From Clavaria fumosa (Eukaryota > Basidiomycota > Agaricomycetes > Agaricales > Clavariaceae), in assembly GCA_951802425.1 (NCBI GenBank), contig OX637794.1:1302001-1366000 (forward strand): DNA of 64,000 nt, read 5' to 3'. Shown piece by piece: positions 24,918-37,031 of the stretch. Both the position numbers and the translations under genes were made by a program. How positions within the stretch are numbered: position 1 is the first letter of the stretch; each line of letters starts with the position of its first letter. The notes under the pieces are model-generated. The model saw only the letters and a list, made by a program, of their open reading frames with translations, was not told the origin of the DNA and ran no database searches.

Positions 24918-26156
24918 GGAATGGTTAAGAGTAAACCAGATCCGGGCGAGACAATTTAGCTACAACGCCATGATCCGGATGACCAAAGATGGTATTGGCC
25001 CTTCCGGCTCTGGGTGCCCTGTCAACACACAACATGCATGGTGGACTTAAAAGTAAGAAAGGAGACGTGCATTTTTTACGCTAGCCTTCCATCTCACGGA
25101 ATTCCATTCAGGGTGGTCAAACCTACCTGCGGCATACGCTCATGGGCGTGTTCTTTATACCAGCAGGATGAAGAATGGCCTCTTCCCTATCTGGTGATCC
25201 GTGCATCTAAAAAGGAGTTTAAACGCATCCGTAGCCCTCAAGCACGAATCGAACAGCCTCACATTTGTACACTACGGCAGGCTCACCACTTTATCCAGGC
25301 GAAGATTCCTTGCCCTCAATCTATGTACTCTACGCTTAATATGAACTGGCGTCCCAGTCGCCATCGCGAGCGAAGTATGTTTTTCTTCCACCCGTGTCAA
25401 GCCAACACCACGCCAGAGTCCTGATCATCGTTCCAAAGCTGCTTGCGTCATTTCAACTCAGAGGAAGCTCGCCAGTTTCGATCACCCTCTAGTCGGAGTT
25501 CTTTGAGCCAGTGTTATTACACATGTTCAACACTGACCCACCGCTATCCGAAGAGGCACCTCATCAATCCGCCTTGTCGATGACCACGGTGTGTTCACTG
25601 GCGATGATATCACGCAACGACAGTCTTATACTGGTGTTCAAATCAAGCGCATTCGCTTATCGACATGCGGACTATATGACGAACGCTATCCCTCGATCGA
25701 TGCGAACTTCAGCGACATGGCCGCATTTTTAAGGGCACTTTTTAACATTTTTTCTCTTCGAGTTGCGGAAATGTTCCATATAGACACAATGTACAAAATT
25801 GGCCGCCCGATCCTTTGGCGGACGTTCCGCTTTCACAATTTTTGGTGCATGAGCGAGACGACCGTGAACCGCCAAACAGCAACTCTGTAGTTTTTCACCA
25901 GCTTGGTTGTCTACTATCCGAGTTCATTAATAACCAATAGGGCTACATTTTCAAGTCGGTCAGTCGCCGCAATCCAAAGCGTTTCTCAGGTTGTGCAGAA
26001 TCACGTGATTGATCGATCGACGATCGCGTCTGACTTCTTTGATCTTATTTGTGCACGCGTCGGTGATCGACGACGCGTTATTTTATCCACAGAGTCCTTT
26101 CGTTGAATACAACGGTCACAGAGCCAGTCAGCCAGGGCAGACACCGACCTACAACA
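24918..26156. other. Intergenic 1.2 kb with possible decayed coding fragments
   Basis: This gap lies between the divergent SCOT and ECO1 genes and has no gene I can support. The plus strand has protein-like pieces in changing frames: about 25190-25350 (a Leu-rich piece such as RRRFLALNLCTLRLI) and 25600-25770 (IRLSTCGLYDERYPSIDANF), separated by stops. They would fit an eroded F-box/LRR-type gene, but I cannot name a family. TCACGTGA is at 26001-26008, about 150 bp upstream of ECO1. Confidence 0.35.
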
Positions 26157-27189
26157 ATGGTGTCAAAAGTCAAGATTACGTACTGCTCACGCCCGTCGAA
26201 ATCTTCGCAGTCCTTGCCTCCTCCGCTCCCTGTGGCTTCGCCACCAACGTCAAGAAAGCGTAAACGGGGTGTCGAAGACAAGGAGAACAACACGGTCTCG
26301 CTGTCATCAAAAACGAGCAAAAAACGATCTCAAACCAGTAGCAAGCCTTTGAAACAGAAGGCGCTAACCCAGTTGCATTTCTCTATCGACAATTCGGTTC
26401 TGCGGACGTGCGCGCTCTGCGGTCTCTCTTATACCAAAGGCGCGCCAGACGACGAGAGCTTACATCGCTCGCACTGCGCACGTGTGCAAAGAGGCATGGA
26501 ATGGGGGAGGGAAGAGGAGAGAGAAAAATTGAAAGCGAGCGTCCAAGAAATTCGCAGCGGTGTAAGATTGAACGACGGGAAGAAGGGCAGGATCGTGTGT
26601 GTCAAAGCAGACGTCGGAGGGAAAGTTGGCGCCAAGGTCAACAAATCTCAACTATCAACTAGTTCCAGGAGTTTACACTGACGATATTCGTTAGATAACG
26701 GCGCTGCTCGAGACTATTAGTCTCGCATTAACTTCACCGCCGCTGACGCCGACAATACTTCGCAATTCGAAAGTGTACCTCTTCCTTGTTCCGTCTGTTT
26801 CGTCTTCCCGAGAGAAGATTGTGGGTTGTGTCGTTGCACAACGAATCAAGACGGCAATGGCAATCGTGGCCAATGACGGATCAAAGGAAATAGCCTCAAA
26901 CGCAGGCGAGCGCCCTGTTGTGCTCGTCTCCGAAGACCCGTCTTCTGCTATCTATTGTCATCCAGAACCCCTGCCTACTCCCCTTGGCATCCCCCGTCTC
27001 TTCGTCTCGTCAGCACATCGCAGACAAGGCATCGCTAGCCACCTCCTGACTACCGCTGCTCAGAATTTTATTCACGCATGCCCACTAGATCCCAGGAAAG
27101 GTGAAGTTGCCTTCACGCAACCAACGGGGTTGGGTGCAGCTGTCATGCAGAAGTGGGGTAATGGTGGTGTCAGGGTGTACCAGGAGTAA
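26157..27189 (+). CDS. ECO1: Cohesin acetyltransferase Eco1/Ctf7
   Basis: Two exons are joined by an intron from about 26632 to 26694. A basic disordered N-terminus with PTSRKRKRG is followed by LTQLHFSIDNSVLRTCALCG, and the C2H2 finger is completed by HRSHCARV. This finger plus its Gln-Leu-His lead-in is diagnostic of Eco1. The C-terminal GNAT fold has ILRNSKVYLFLVPS, KIVGCVVAQRIKTA, GIPRLFVSSAHRRQGIASHL (acetyl-CoA binding R/QxxGxA) and VAFTQPTGLGAAVMQKWGNG. The family acetylates Smc3 in S phase to establish sister-chromatid cohesion. The protein is ~320 residues, within the family range. The upstream frame is open to 26103 but has no Met earlier than the one chosen. It is convergent with GLT1. 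Confidence 0.92.
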
Positions 27190-27454
27190 TGCTGAGATCA
27201 TTGTCTGCATATCTCTATCGTCTATCGTATTATAATAATGCGTACAACTTCATCCTGCATGAGAAGAACTCGTAGCGAACCAAGAACATATTGTGGAGAC
27301 GTGGCTAGGGCATAATGACTACTTCTGCGGATCAAATGTTTGCATCCCTTAATCTTCAAATACGAAAACTGACAGTTGCTGACCTTGGAACTTACGCCGA
27401 GGCCAGAATCGGTTCAGGCATAGAAACCATGTTGATAGGAGCATCAACGATGAC

Positions 27455-30400
27455 CTAGACGGAATTCAGGTGCATCCCGGGCGAAGGTAAATAAGGACTG
27501 ACTCGGCTCTGTATACCGCCTGCCTTTGGCAATCTAGTGGACCCATTGCTGAGCCACGCGTCAACCTCGGCTGCAGCCCCGCGCCCCTCACTAGTGTCGA
27601 GGACATTAAACTTTAGTATGAACATGGGAGAGCGAAACACACCAGATCCCCCATACGATCAGAGACTGTCCGCGACGACAGTCGCCTGCGGCAAACACCC
27701 CTTCAACGTTTGTAGAGTACCGCTGGACAATGTTTAGACAGTGATACGCTTATCGGGGAAAGTGGCATACTTTCGGCGGCGTCTGGATGTTAGACCTTGA
27801 GTCCTGGGTGACATCCAGTGCCTTCATAAGTGGGGCCTCGGGACCCAAGAAACCCAAGGCCAGGAAAACAAGTTGTGCAGGGAAAAATTTCTCGGAGCCC
27901 AGGATCTCTTCCATTTTCCACCGTCCATTACTATCCTTGATCCACTCCACCCGGACTGTTGAGGAGTCATGAGCACGAAGAGGGAAAAGACTAGCTAGGA
28001 ATCATACCAGTGTTCACACCCTGTACCTGATTCTCGGAGTCGACAACAAATTCTTTCGTCGATATGCTGAACTCGCGGGGATCTTGGAAGACGACTCATG
28101 AGCTACTGCTTGTGGCCCAAAAGATCCGACTTACCAGCACCGAAGTGGGCAGCCACTTCTGTGTGGCCGTATTCTGTGCGGAAAATCCTGTAATACGATG
28201 AATTAATCCATAACATGCGTTTCGATGTTGTGCTCACCTGGGCCACTGCGGCCATGGATTGTCTCGACCTCGCGTAGCCGGGGGCTTCGGCAACAACTCG
28301 AAGTTCGTAACAGACTTGGCTCCGTGACGCATAGCAGTTCCGATGCAGTCGTTGCCTGTGTCACCACCTCCAATCACTAAGACATCCTTACCTGCCGCGC
28401 TGATATATGCTCCGTTCTGAAGCTGAGAGTCCAGCAGAGACTTCGTGTTGAGCTGGAAAAAGATAGACAAAAGTGAGCCACATTCGAAATACTGATGAAA
28501 GCAGGTCTACCTGGAGGTACTCCATAGCGAAGTGAACGCCGCTTGCGCTGCGACCGGGAATTCTCAGGTCGCGCGGCCATGTAGCGCCGGTGCATATCAC
28601 AAGAGCATCGTTGTCTGCCCTGAGTTGTGCTACGTCGACGTCTACGCCTACGTCTGCATTTGGAATAAATGTCTGACATAGATGGCATCACGATCTGGCT
28701 TGTAATTGCAAAATTGTCGGACTGACTATTCCTTCAGCCTCCATGAGGCTGAGCCTTCTTTGAACGATGCCCTTGTCTAATTTCATGCTGAAAACGGTGC
28801 TCAAATTCGTAGCCATAATTGCAAGAGGAGGTTGCACTGACTTAGGAATGCCGTACATGAGCAGGCCACCGATCCGGTCATTGCGATCGTAGACTGTGAC
28901 CAAATGCCCAGCTTTATTCAGCTGGTCGGCACACGCTAGCCCCGCCGGGCCAGAGCCGATGACGGCAACTCGTTTCCCGGTGCGAACCTCCGGCGGACTA
29001 GGCTTCATCCATCCCATTTCGAAGCCCTGGGGTGCAGTAATGAAGTTGGGTTTAACGCAGCTATTTGGAACGACGTGCTATGACTGACCTTATCGATGAT
29101 TGCGCACTCTATGCTCTTGATGCCTACTGGCAATTCATTGATTCCGAGAACACAAGCCCCTTCACAAGGGGCAGGGCACACGCGGCCAGTAAATTCCGGG
29201 AAGTTATTAGTGAGAAGCAGTCGATTAAGGGCATCAAACCATTGATCTTTAAAGATCAGATCATTCCATTTCGGGATGATGTTGGAAATGGGGCAGCCCG
29301 ACTCGGATTGACAGAAGGGAACACCACAGTCCATGCAGCGTGCAGCTTGGTACTTGAGTTCGCTGGGATCGAGACGGGTTGAAAGTTCTTTCCAATCCTT
29401 AACGCGTATACGAGGAGGGCGGTAGGTTTCGTTCAAACGCCTGTACTTCATGAATCCTTTGTTCTTGTCAACTTTGACAAGGCGCTGCTTTGCCATGCTC
29501 TCGTCAACCATTGCGTCTTCCAGATCCACCACTGCTGGCTCGGGGCGCCTAGGAGGGGGTGGGGGCGGTCCCTTCGGCAATAAGATGTTTGCGATACCAT
29601 CCGAAGCAAGATCGACCTGGGAAGGCATGCGGGATGGCACTAAGTCAATGACGCTTAACCTTTGCCTTTCTTCCCTCTCTCTGATTGCCTGTTCTTCTAG
29701 CACTTTCTTATAATCCAGGGGCATGACACGAACAAAATGAGCAAGAAGATGGTGGAAGTTATGCAGAATGCGGTTGGCAACTTCAGATCCTGTATAATGC
29801 CGGTGGTCTTCAATGAGGCTCCGAAGCGCAGCAATCTCGCGAGGATCAGTGACCTTTCCAAGTTCAACCATGCCCTTGTTGACGTTGGAGGCAAAGGTGT
29901 GTGCGGTGTCGAGGACATAAGCGATCCCACCACTCATCCCTGCGGCGAAATTTCGCCCTGTGGTACCGAGAACGACCACTCTTCCTCCTGTCATGTACTC
30001 GCAGCCATGGTCGCCGCACCCCTCAATGACAGCATTCGCGCCAGAATTGCGAACGGCAAATCGTTCCGCGACAATGCCACGGATGAATGCTTCTCCAGAC
30101 GTTGCGCCATAGAGACATACGTTGCCAATGATGATGTTCTCCTCTGCCTTGAACGTTGATGCTTTAGGAGGATAGACAATGAGTCGTCCACCTGAGAGCC
30201 CTTTGCCGACGTAGTCATTCGCGTCGCCCTCGAGTTCGATTGTGATACCGGGCGCAAGGAAAGCTCCGCATGACTGACCCGCAGAACCAGTCATGTAGAT
30301 GTGAATCGTGTCCTTGGGAAGCCCTTCTTCGCCATACAGCTTCGAGACTCGATAAGACAGAGATGTGCCTAAGGCACGATCTGTGTTGACTACTTCGCAT

Positions 30401-33400
30401 TCGATATGCACAGGCAAGCCTTTCGTGAGTGCGGGCTCGGCGTCGTCGACGAATTTGTTGTCTAATCGAACATAAAGCTTGTGGTCCTGTTGTCGAACTC
30501 TGTACGTGGCGGCACCTGGGCGCATCTTCCAAGCTGGTTGGAGTATTGCAGAGAGATCGAGGTGAGCCGTCTTTGGGGTGCGCAGCTTCTCGTTAACTTT
30601 TAGCATATCAGCTCGTCCTACCATCTCATTGATGGTCCTGAACCCAAGCCTCGCCATATAACCACGGAGTTCCTCAACGAGGTAGTAGAAGAAATTAATG
30701 ACCTGCTCAGGTTGTCCTGCGAACTTAACGCGGAGCTCGGGGTCTTGCGTAGCGATGCCAACAGGGCAAGTATTGACTGTAAGAAGTATGTCTGAGGTGA
30801 CGACAAGCTAAATCAATAATCTGGAGTGCTTACGATGGCATTTTCTCATCATAATGCAGCCCAATGCAATGAGAGGGGTCGTTGCGAAACCAAACTCTTC
30901 AGCTCCCAGCATACATGCAATTGCCACGTCACGGCCAGTCCGGATCTGTCCATCCGTTTGAACTGTGACGCGTCCGCGCAGGTCGTTTAGTACCAGCGTC
31001 TGATGAGTCTCCGCGAGGCCAAGTTCCCAAGGAAGACCCGCATATTTGATACCAGTCCAGACCGCCGCTCCGGTACCGCCGTCATGACCCGAAATGAGGA
31101 TATGATCGGCCCTAGCCTTGGTCACGCCGCTTGCAACAATACCAACTCCAACTTCTGACACAAGTTTGACAGATACTCGACTGCGAGGATTAGAACACTT
31201 CAAGTCATAGATGAGTTGCTTGAGATCCTCGATTGAATAGATGTCGTGATGCGGAGGTGGAGAAATTAAACCGACACCGGTAGTGGAGTGTCTTGTACGC
31301 GCGATAGAACCTGAGACCTTGTGACCTGGAAGTTCTCCGCCCTCCCCAGGCTTTGCGCCTTGTGCAATCTTGATTTGCAGCTCGTCTGCATCAGCCAGAT
31401 AATTCGAGGTGACACCGAACCGGCCAGACGCGACCTGCTTAATTGCAGACCTCATTATATCTCCATTTGGAAGGGATATGGACCGTTCTGCGTCCTCTCC
31501 GCCCTCACCCGTGTTCGACTTGCCGCCCAGTCGATTCATCGCCACTGCCAGAGTCGAATGGGCCTCCATTGATATCGAACCATAAGACATAGCGCCCGTA
31601 ACGAAGCGTCGCACTATCTCGTTCCACGGCTCCACTTGTTCGATGGGAATCGGGGTTGCATTCTCAAAACAGAAGTCAAGTAAGCCACGAAGATGGATAC
31701 CCTGCGATTGTTGGTTGGCATTGCGCGCGTACGCATCATAGGCACCCTGGTTTTTCTCCCTGACAGCGTCCTGAAGACTCGCGATGCCTTCTGGATCGTT
31801 GATGTGCGATTCACCGCCGTCCCGCCAATGGTACTCTCCAGACTCTAGCATTCCCTCAGGAATCTTGGTGTAGCGAGAAGGCCACCCACGCTCATGCAGC
31901 TCAAACGCATCGAGAGCGAGGAGATCAAAAGTGGCGCCTTGAACACGGCTGGGAGTGCCACTGAAGCATCGTTCAATAACTTCGCTATGCAAACCAAGTG
32001 CTTCGAATATCTGTGCGCCTTTGTAGGACTGCAGCGTCGAAATACCCATCTTCGACATAACTTTGAGTATTCCGCTATTCATAGATTTGCGATAATTTTT
32101 CATCAGATCGGCGACCGTTTGGTCCCCTTTGATGCTGTGACAACGATGTTACTTGAATATGTCATGTACGCTACAAAAAAGGTGAACTCACAGGTTTTCC
32201 CGTCCTACTTTGTGTATCATTTCCATCATCAACCATGGGCACACGGCGTCCGCACCATAGCCCACAAGGACGCAGAGGTGATGTACCTCACGGGCATCAC
32301 CAGTTTCTACCATCAGAGCAACCTTCGCGCGCTTCTTCTGCAAGGTAAGATGTTGGTGTACACCCCCACACGCAACAATAGCGGACAGGGGGATGCGAGT
32401 CGGTCCGATCGCGCGATCAGACAGGATGATGACTTTGATACCGTCCTCGATAGCCTGAGCAGATTCGTTGAACACTCGCTGCAGTGCATGCTGGTACCCT
32501 GGGAGGCCTTCTGCCTTGTCGAATGTAATATCGATGGTCCTTGACGGCCAGGTTGGGTAGGCCAATTTAAGGTGTTTCATGGCGTTCATCTCCTCGATCG
32601 TGAGAATCGGAGAACTCAGGACGATGCGATGGCACTGCTCGGGCTTCATCTCCAATAGATTTCCCTCTGGGCCAACATATGCTTCTAAGGACATCACGAT
32701 CGCCTCCCGAATCGGGTCAATGGGAGGGTTTGTGACTTGAGCGAACAGCTGACGGAAATAGTCATAGACCAAACGGGGCTGTGTGGCCATACACGCCAGG
32801 GGAACGTCGTTCCCCATGGACCCCAACGCCTCCTTGCCAGATGACAACATGGGCAACATGAGCAAGCTCAGCTGCTCCACAGTATAACCGAATGCCAGTA
32901 ACTTGGGATCAAACCTCAATGGGCTGTCATCAAGGACTAGTCCAATGGGGGCATGACAACGTTTAACGCGTTTGATGATAGTGGGAACGTGGATAAGGTG
33001 CGTCTCGAGCCAAGATGTAAAATTTTGCTTCGTGGCAGTGGTATGTTTGAGTTCCTTATCGTCGACGACTCTCCCTTCTAGAGTATCAACGAGTAGCATA
33101 CGGCCGGGTTTCAGACGGCCCTTTTGCACTATCTTCTCCGGGGGAATGTATAGTGCGCCGACCTCCGAGGCACAGACCATGATATCGTCGTTGGAGATGA
33201 CGAACCTGCAGGGTCTCAGTCCGTTTCGATCGAGATTCGCCCCACAGTAACGGCCATCGCTGAAGGCAAAAAGAGCGGGACCATCCCAAGGCTCCTGTAG
33301 ACATGCTGACCAGTTGTAGAAAGCTCGCTTCCGCGGGTCCATGGTCTCATTTCCTTGCCAAGCTTCTGGGATAAGCATCATGACCGCTTCGGGAAGGGTG

Positions 33401-34593
33401 ACGACTCCATTGACGACGAGGAGCTCAAGCACATTGTCAAAAGCGGCCGAATCGGACCCACCATCTTCGATGATGGGGTAAAGGCGATCAAGTTGATCGC
33501 CGAAAGTCTGTGACGATAAAACACCTTCGCGTGTCCCCATCCACTTCTTGTTCCCCTTGACGGTGTTGATTTCACCTAACGCGTTACATCCTGTTAGACT
33601 TTCAGTAGTTACACAGCGACAAGGACTGACCGTTGTGTGCAGCCCATCTCAAAGGTTGGGCACGGTCCCAACTCGGGAAAGTGTTGGTCGAGAATCGCGA
33701 GTGGACGAGGGTAAAATGCGAACAGTACAAGACGTGGCTAAGATCATGATAATAGTCGTAAACTTGCCGAGGCGACAGTTGACCTTTGTAAACGATGTTC
33801 TTGGTCGACAGTGAACAGATGTAGAAGCCTTTGGCAAGAGTGCTTAGGAACAACGAAAGAATCGCATTGGTTTGAGCTTCGACTTCGAATGTGAGAAGCA
33901 CGAAAAGACAAACATAGTATGGGTAGCGCGCTTGCGTAAAACGTAAAGTTGGCTCTCGAAATGTTTCGGGTCAAACGGGCCGCCTTTACTTTCACCGTCC
34001 TCGCCATAGTGCGATAGGAGGACAACAAAGGCCTGAAAAACTTTCGGTTCCGTACTGCTCGCAGCCGGTCCGAGAATCGTGCCGTCAGTGGGAACTTCTC
34101 TCCAGCCCAGTACCCTCAACCCCAGCTCTCTGGCAATTTCTGTGAAGGTAGATTTGGAGCTTGATAGATTGTCCGCCTTGAAAAATATATTTCCGGCAGC
34201 ATATTCGCCTGGTTCAGGGAGCTTGCAGCCAAGGTCCGCTTGAACCTCTCGCTGGAAAAATTGATGTGGTAATGCGGTCATCACTCCTGCACCATCTCCG
34301 TCTCGACTATCGGCGCCAGTAGCGCCTCTGTGGGTCATAGCGCATAGTAATTGACGAGCATCGGACACAATTTTGTGGCTTGGACGACCTTTGATATGAC
34401 ATATAAATCCTACCCCACACGCATCCTTCTCGAATTCGTTGAGATACAGAGCTTGATCTGCAGGCAATCCATTCTTCAGAGGATCACGTTTGACCAGATG
34501 AAAACCGTTTTTAATGCTTGCACAGTCATCCCCCGAAACGAAGGGCAGTGAATTTGCAGAGGAGTCGACAGGAGGCTGGATATTGTCGCGCAT
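27455..34593 (-). CDS. GLT1: Glutamate synthase (NADH-type, single chain)
   Basis: A 7.1-kb gene with many short introns. After a 58-residue propeptide the nucleophile Cys begins [11 protein letters not shown] (type II glutamine amidotransferase), with [18 protein letters not shown]. The central and FMN domains include VVPPP-type blocks: [40 protein letters not shown] and the 3Fe-4S ligands in [10 protein letters not shown]...NTCPVG. The GxGxG domain shows [12 protein letters not shown] and [20 protein letters not shown]. The small-subunit-like part has [18 protein letters not shown] and [11 protein letters not shown] (4Fe-4S), and two dinucleotide folds ([27 protein letters not shown]). It ends with [20 protein letters not shown]. 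It makes two glutamates from glutamine and 2-oxoglutarate. All catalytic and cluster cysteines I looked for are present. Three GATA motifs sit just upstream. Confidence 0.95.
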
Positions 34594-36130
34594 AACGGTG
34601 CCAAGCTATGCGTTGAGCGACAGAGATAGCGGATAGACAGCAGGGCAACACTCGATGGGCCAGATAACGACGAAGTGATGTGGCGTCGATGTATCGTGTG
34701 GACGAAGAGAGGGCCCACACAGTGTATGGGACGATCTGGATTCGCATCGAGTCAGCTGGGGGTACCACACGCTATTTCGGAAATCCAAGTCCGATAAACC
34801 TTCAAATGTGGCAACCGCTTTGGAAAATGTTTAAGGCCCAGCGGGTCGTCCATATGGCTGATCTGCAACGTTGCAGTAACAGATGGGCCGCACATGTAAC
34901 GTTGTTGGATGCGAACATTGGATCCATGAGGCGAAGAGGGCGGTCAATGCGCTGCGGCCGAGCGGTCAGCTTGCTTTCGGCAACTATGTCAAGGTCATGT
35001 GCTTGACTGGCTTCATTCTTATCCTCATGCACACCCTTGGGCGACAACCTCGCCTTTCACTGCGGCAGTGGCGGCGGCGCATCAATTCCAGCTAAGGGTT
35101 TAATGGTCTGTCGCTCGACTTCCAGGCCTGTCCTTTGCTGGCGCTTTACCCCTGATATTTTCTATGATAGCATATTCAATTCAAGCGAACGACGCATGCT
35201 AGTTTCCATTCCAGTCTCTACGTCATTAAGAGAGAAACCGCTCATGTCGAAGCTTGAAGAGGTATCAGGTACCTTGACTCTTTCACCCAACCAGCGTCCA
35301 AGCGCGCGGAAATGAAATATTGTGCATGTTCCGATTGAAATTCCCGATTGAAATTATAAAATGCTGAAGCCGAACAGCTGCAATGTTAGCAGGGCTTTTT
35401 GATCTGCGCTCTTTTCTACTAAGAGAGCGGCACGCTGCCTATATGTAAGTTCCTGCTCGCCAAATGTTCGGCACTCGGACCGCTTCGACGCGTATGCGTC
35501 TAGCTATCACATCGCCTGAAATGTTGCCATTATCAGGTCACACAAAGTCGCTTCCTGAGACGGTGGCGGTATTGTCCGGCCGTTCGGTCTTCGTCGGACA
35601 CACAGCCTGGAGTGGCAAAACTACCTGAGCACCTAACAAACTAATGCCCTTCCTCCGAACCGATGGAGCTCCTGGAGCATCTCTCCATCGGAACCCACTT
35701 GCTTGCCCCACTCCGCATGGGGAATCGCGGAACGCCTTGCGTTTGAGGTAACGTGCGTGCGATAAAGTCATCCATCAGCACATGCCTGCGAGCGCTTGCT
35801 CTGCTGCAAAGAAAAATCCCTGATGCAGTATTACTGCGTACGCCAGGTCGGCGCACGCCGGACCGGCGCTTCCTAACCAAGCCTGGGAACAAAGGCTCCA
35901 TTCATCCCCTCCAGTTATTCCCCTCGATCTTTTTGCTCAGGCCAGAATTCAAGAGCACATGGAACATTGTCTCTACCCTGAAATCTCATGTCTTCGCTTT
36001 CGGAAAAGTGAGGAAGCAACCCTCATCCTTTTCTGACAATAGGCTCCTGTTCTCGTGTTCTTGGAGCGTCTAGGTCATGTGCTCGCGCCTTCACAGCCGT
36101 AATGCACACCCTTCGCGGGCGGGTGATATT
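34594..36130. promoter_or_regulatory. GLT1 upstream region; no gene seen
   Basis: This begins the 2.4-kb stretch between GLT1 and LST8. GATA cores occur at 34625-34628, 34632-34635 and 34663-34666, all within 75 bp upstream of the GLT1 start; another GATAA lies near 34793. Fungal GATA factors (Gln3/AreA type) regulate nitrogen genes, so these are candidate sites, though they lie so close to the start that some may be in the 5' UTR. From about 35340 onward the sequence has only short ORFs in mixed frames, with no recognised protein. Confidence 0.4.
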
Positions 36131-36394
36131 GCTTAGTGATGCTGCCGTAACGCGGGTTCTATGCTCTTCTCAACATTGACGCCCCCTATTTGGAAACAAC
36201 GTTAAGTCACTGTGGCAAAATGGAACCAACCTCGAATCCTAATTGCTGGTTGACTATGAATCTCCTTGGAAGTCGGATGACTGACGAGGGAGGCCCTCAC
36301 CGTGAGAGGATTGAGCTAGACCCCGCCGAACCCTTCTCCTGCCAGGGATCTACCCGATTCCCCAAACCAGTTTGATGTCTGCCCCAGATATTCG

Positions 36395-36915
36395 CTAACT
36401 TACCTGGTGCTGCCACTTTGACTATGTGGAACCCTTTTCCGCGTTCGAAACCTGCTTCCCGATCGCCCAGAATAACCTCGCTCAGGGCGAGGTATTCGTT
36501 TTCGTCGAATAGACGATCGAAGCCTGAGGGTTGGGGTGAACCCCTTACTCCCTACCCCTTCATGCGCCGCGGCACTGCGCATTACCAGACCTTCGGTCCA
36601 CACGCGAGTTGATCCAGCTTGCAAGAAGCTCTTGAATTCTCGCCAGGAATAGTTCATGAAGTTTGAAGCGATCACGCATGGGTTCGGACAAGCCGGGCCA
36701 CTCCTGCTTCCCGCACACGCGTCTGCAGTGAACTAGCTGCCTAGCTTGACATCAAGCCGGGAATTCATTCCGCAATGCGCGTGTCCATTCAATGTAGAAT
36801 GCCGAGCCTGAGACGGTTTTTCAGGAGGCCGGCCAAATCGCTCTCAAACTTAGATGTGATCAAGATGTGCGCAGCGATGACCGGGTGACGCGTGCATACA
36901 ACGTATTGAGACGAT
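36395..36915 (-). pseudogene. Decayed coding fragments of unknown family
   Basis: On the minus strand, three pieces read like protein but lie in different frames. Near 36905-36790 is VIAAHILITSKFESDLAGLL, then AFYIEWTRALRNEF. Near 36705-36580 is EWPGLSEPMRDRFKLHELFL followed by ARIQELLASW. Near 36535-36410 is GFDRLFDENEYLALSEVILG followed by DREAGFERGKGFHIVKVAAP and then GTAAGT, a good donor. A stop (LH*) follows the first piece, and no start or end could be found. The pieces could be exons of a real gene with introns I failed to place, but the in-frame stops and missing ends favour decay. I do not recognise the family. Confidence 0.35.
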
Positions 36916-37031
36916 ACAATTTAGCGTGAGTCAGTCATCGCTAAACACACGTTACAACTCCGAGCCCTACAATGCGGCAATGACATGATTCGGATGTTCG
37001 GGTTTGAAAGCCGTAGTAGGATCGCACGCTT

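Noticed and set aside
25235..25265. A T-loop-like GTTCGATTC on the minus strand, considered as a tRNA
   Set aside because: The flanking bases do not pair into a T stem and no D arm, anticodon stem or acceptor stem can be drawn.
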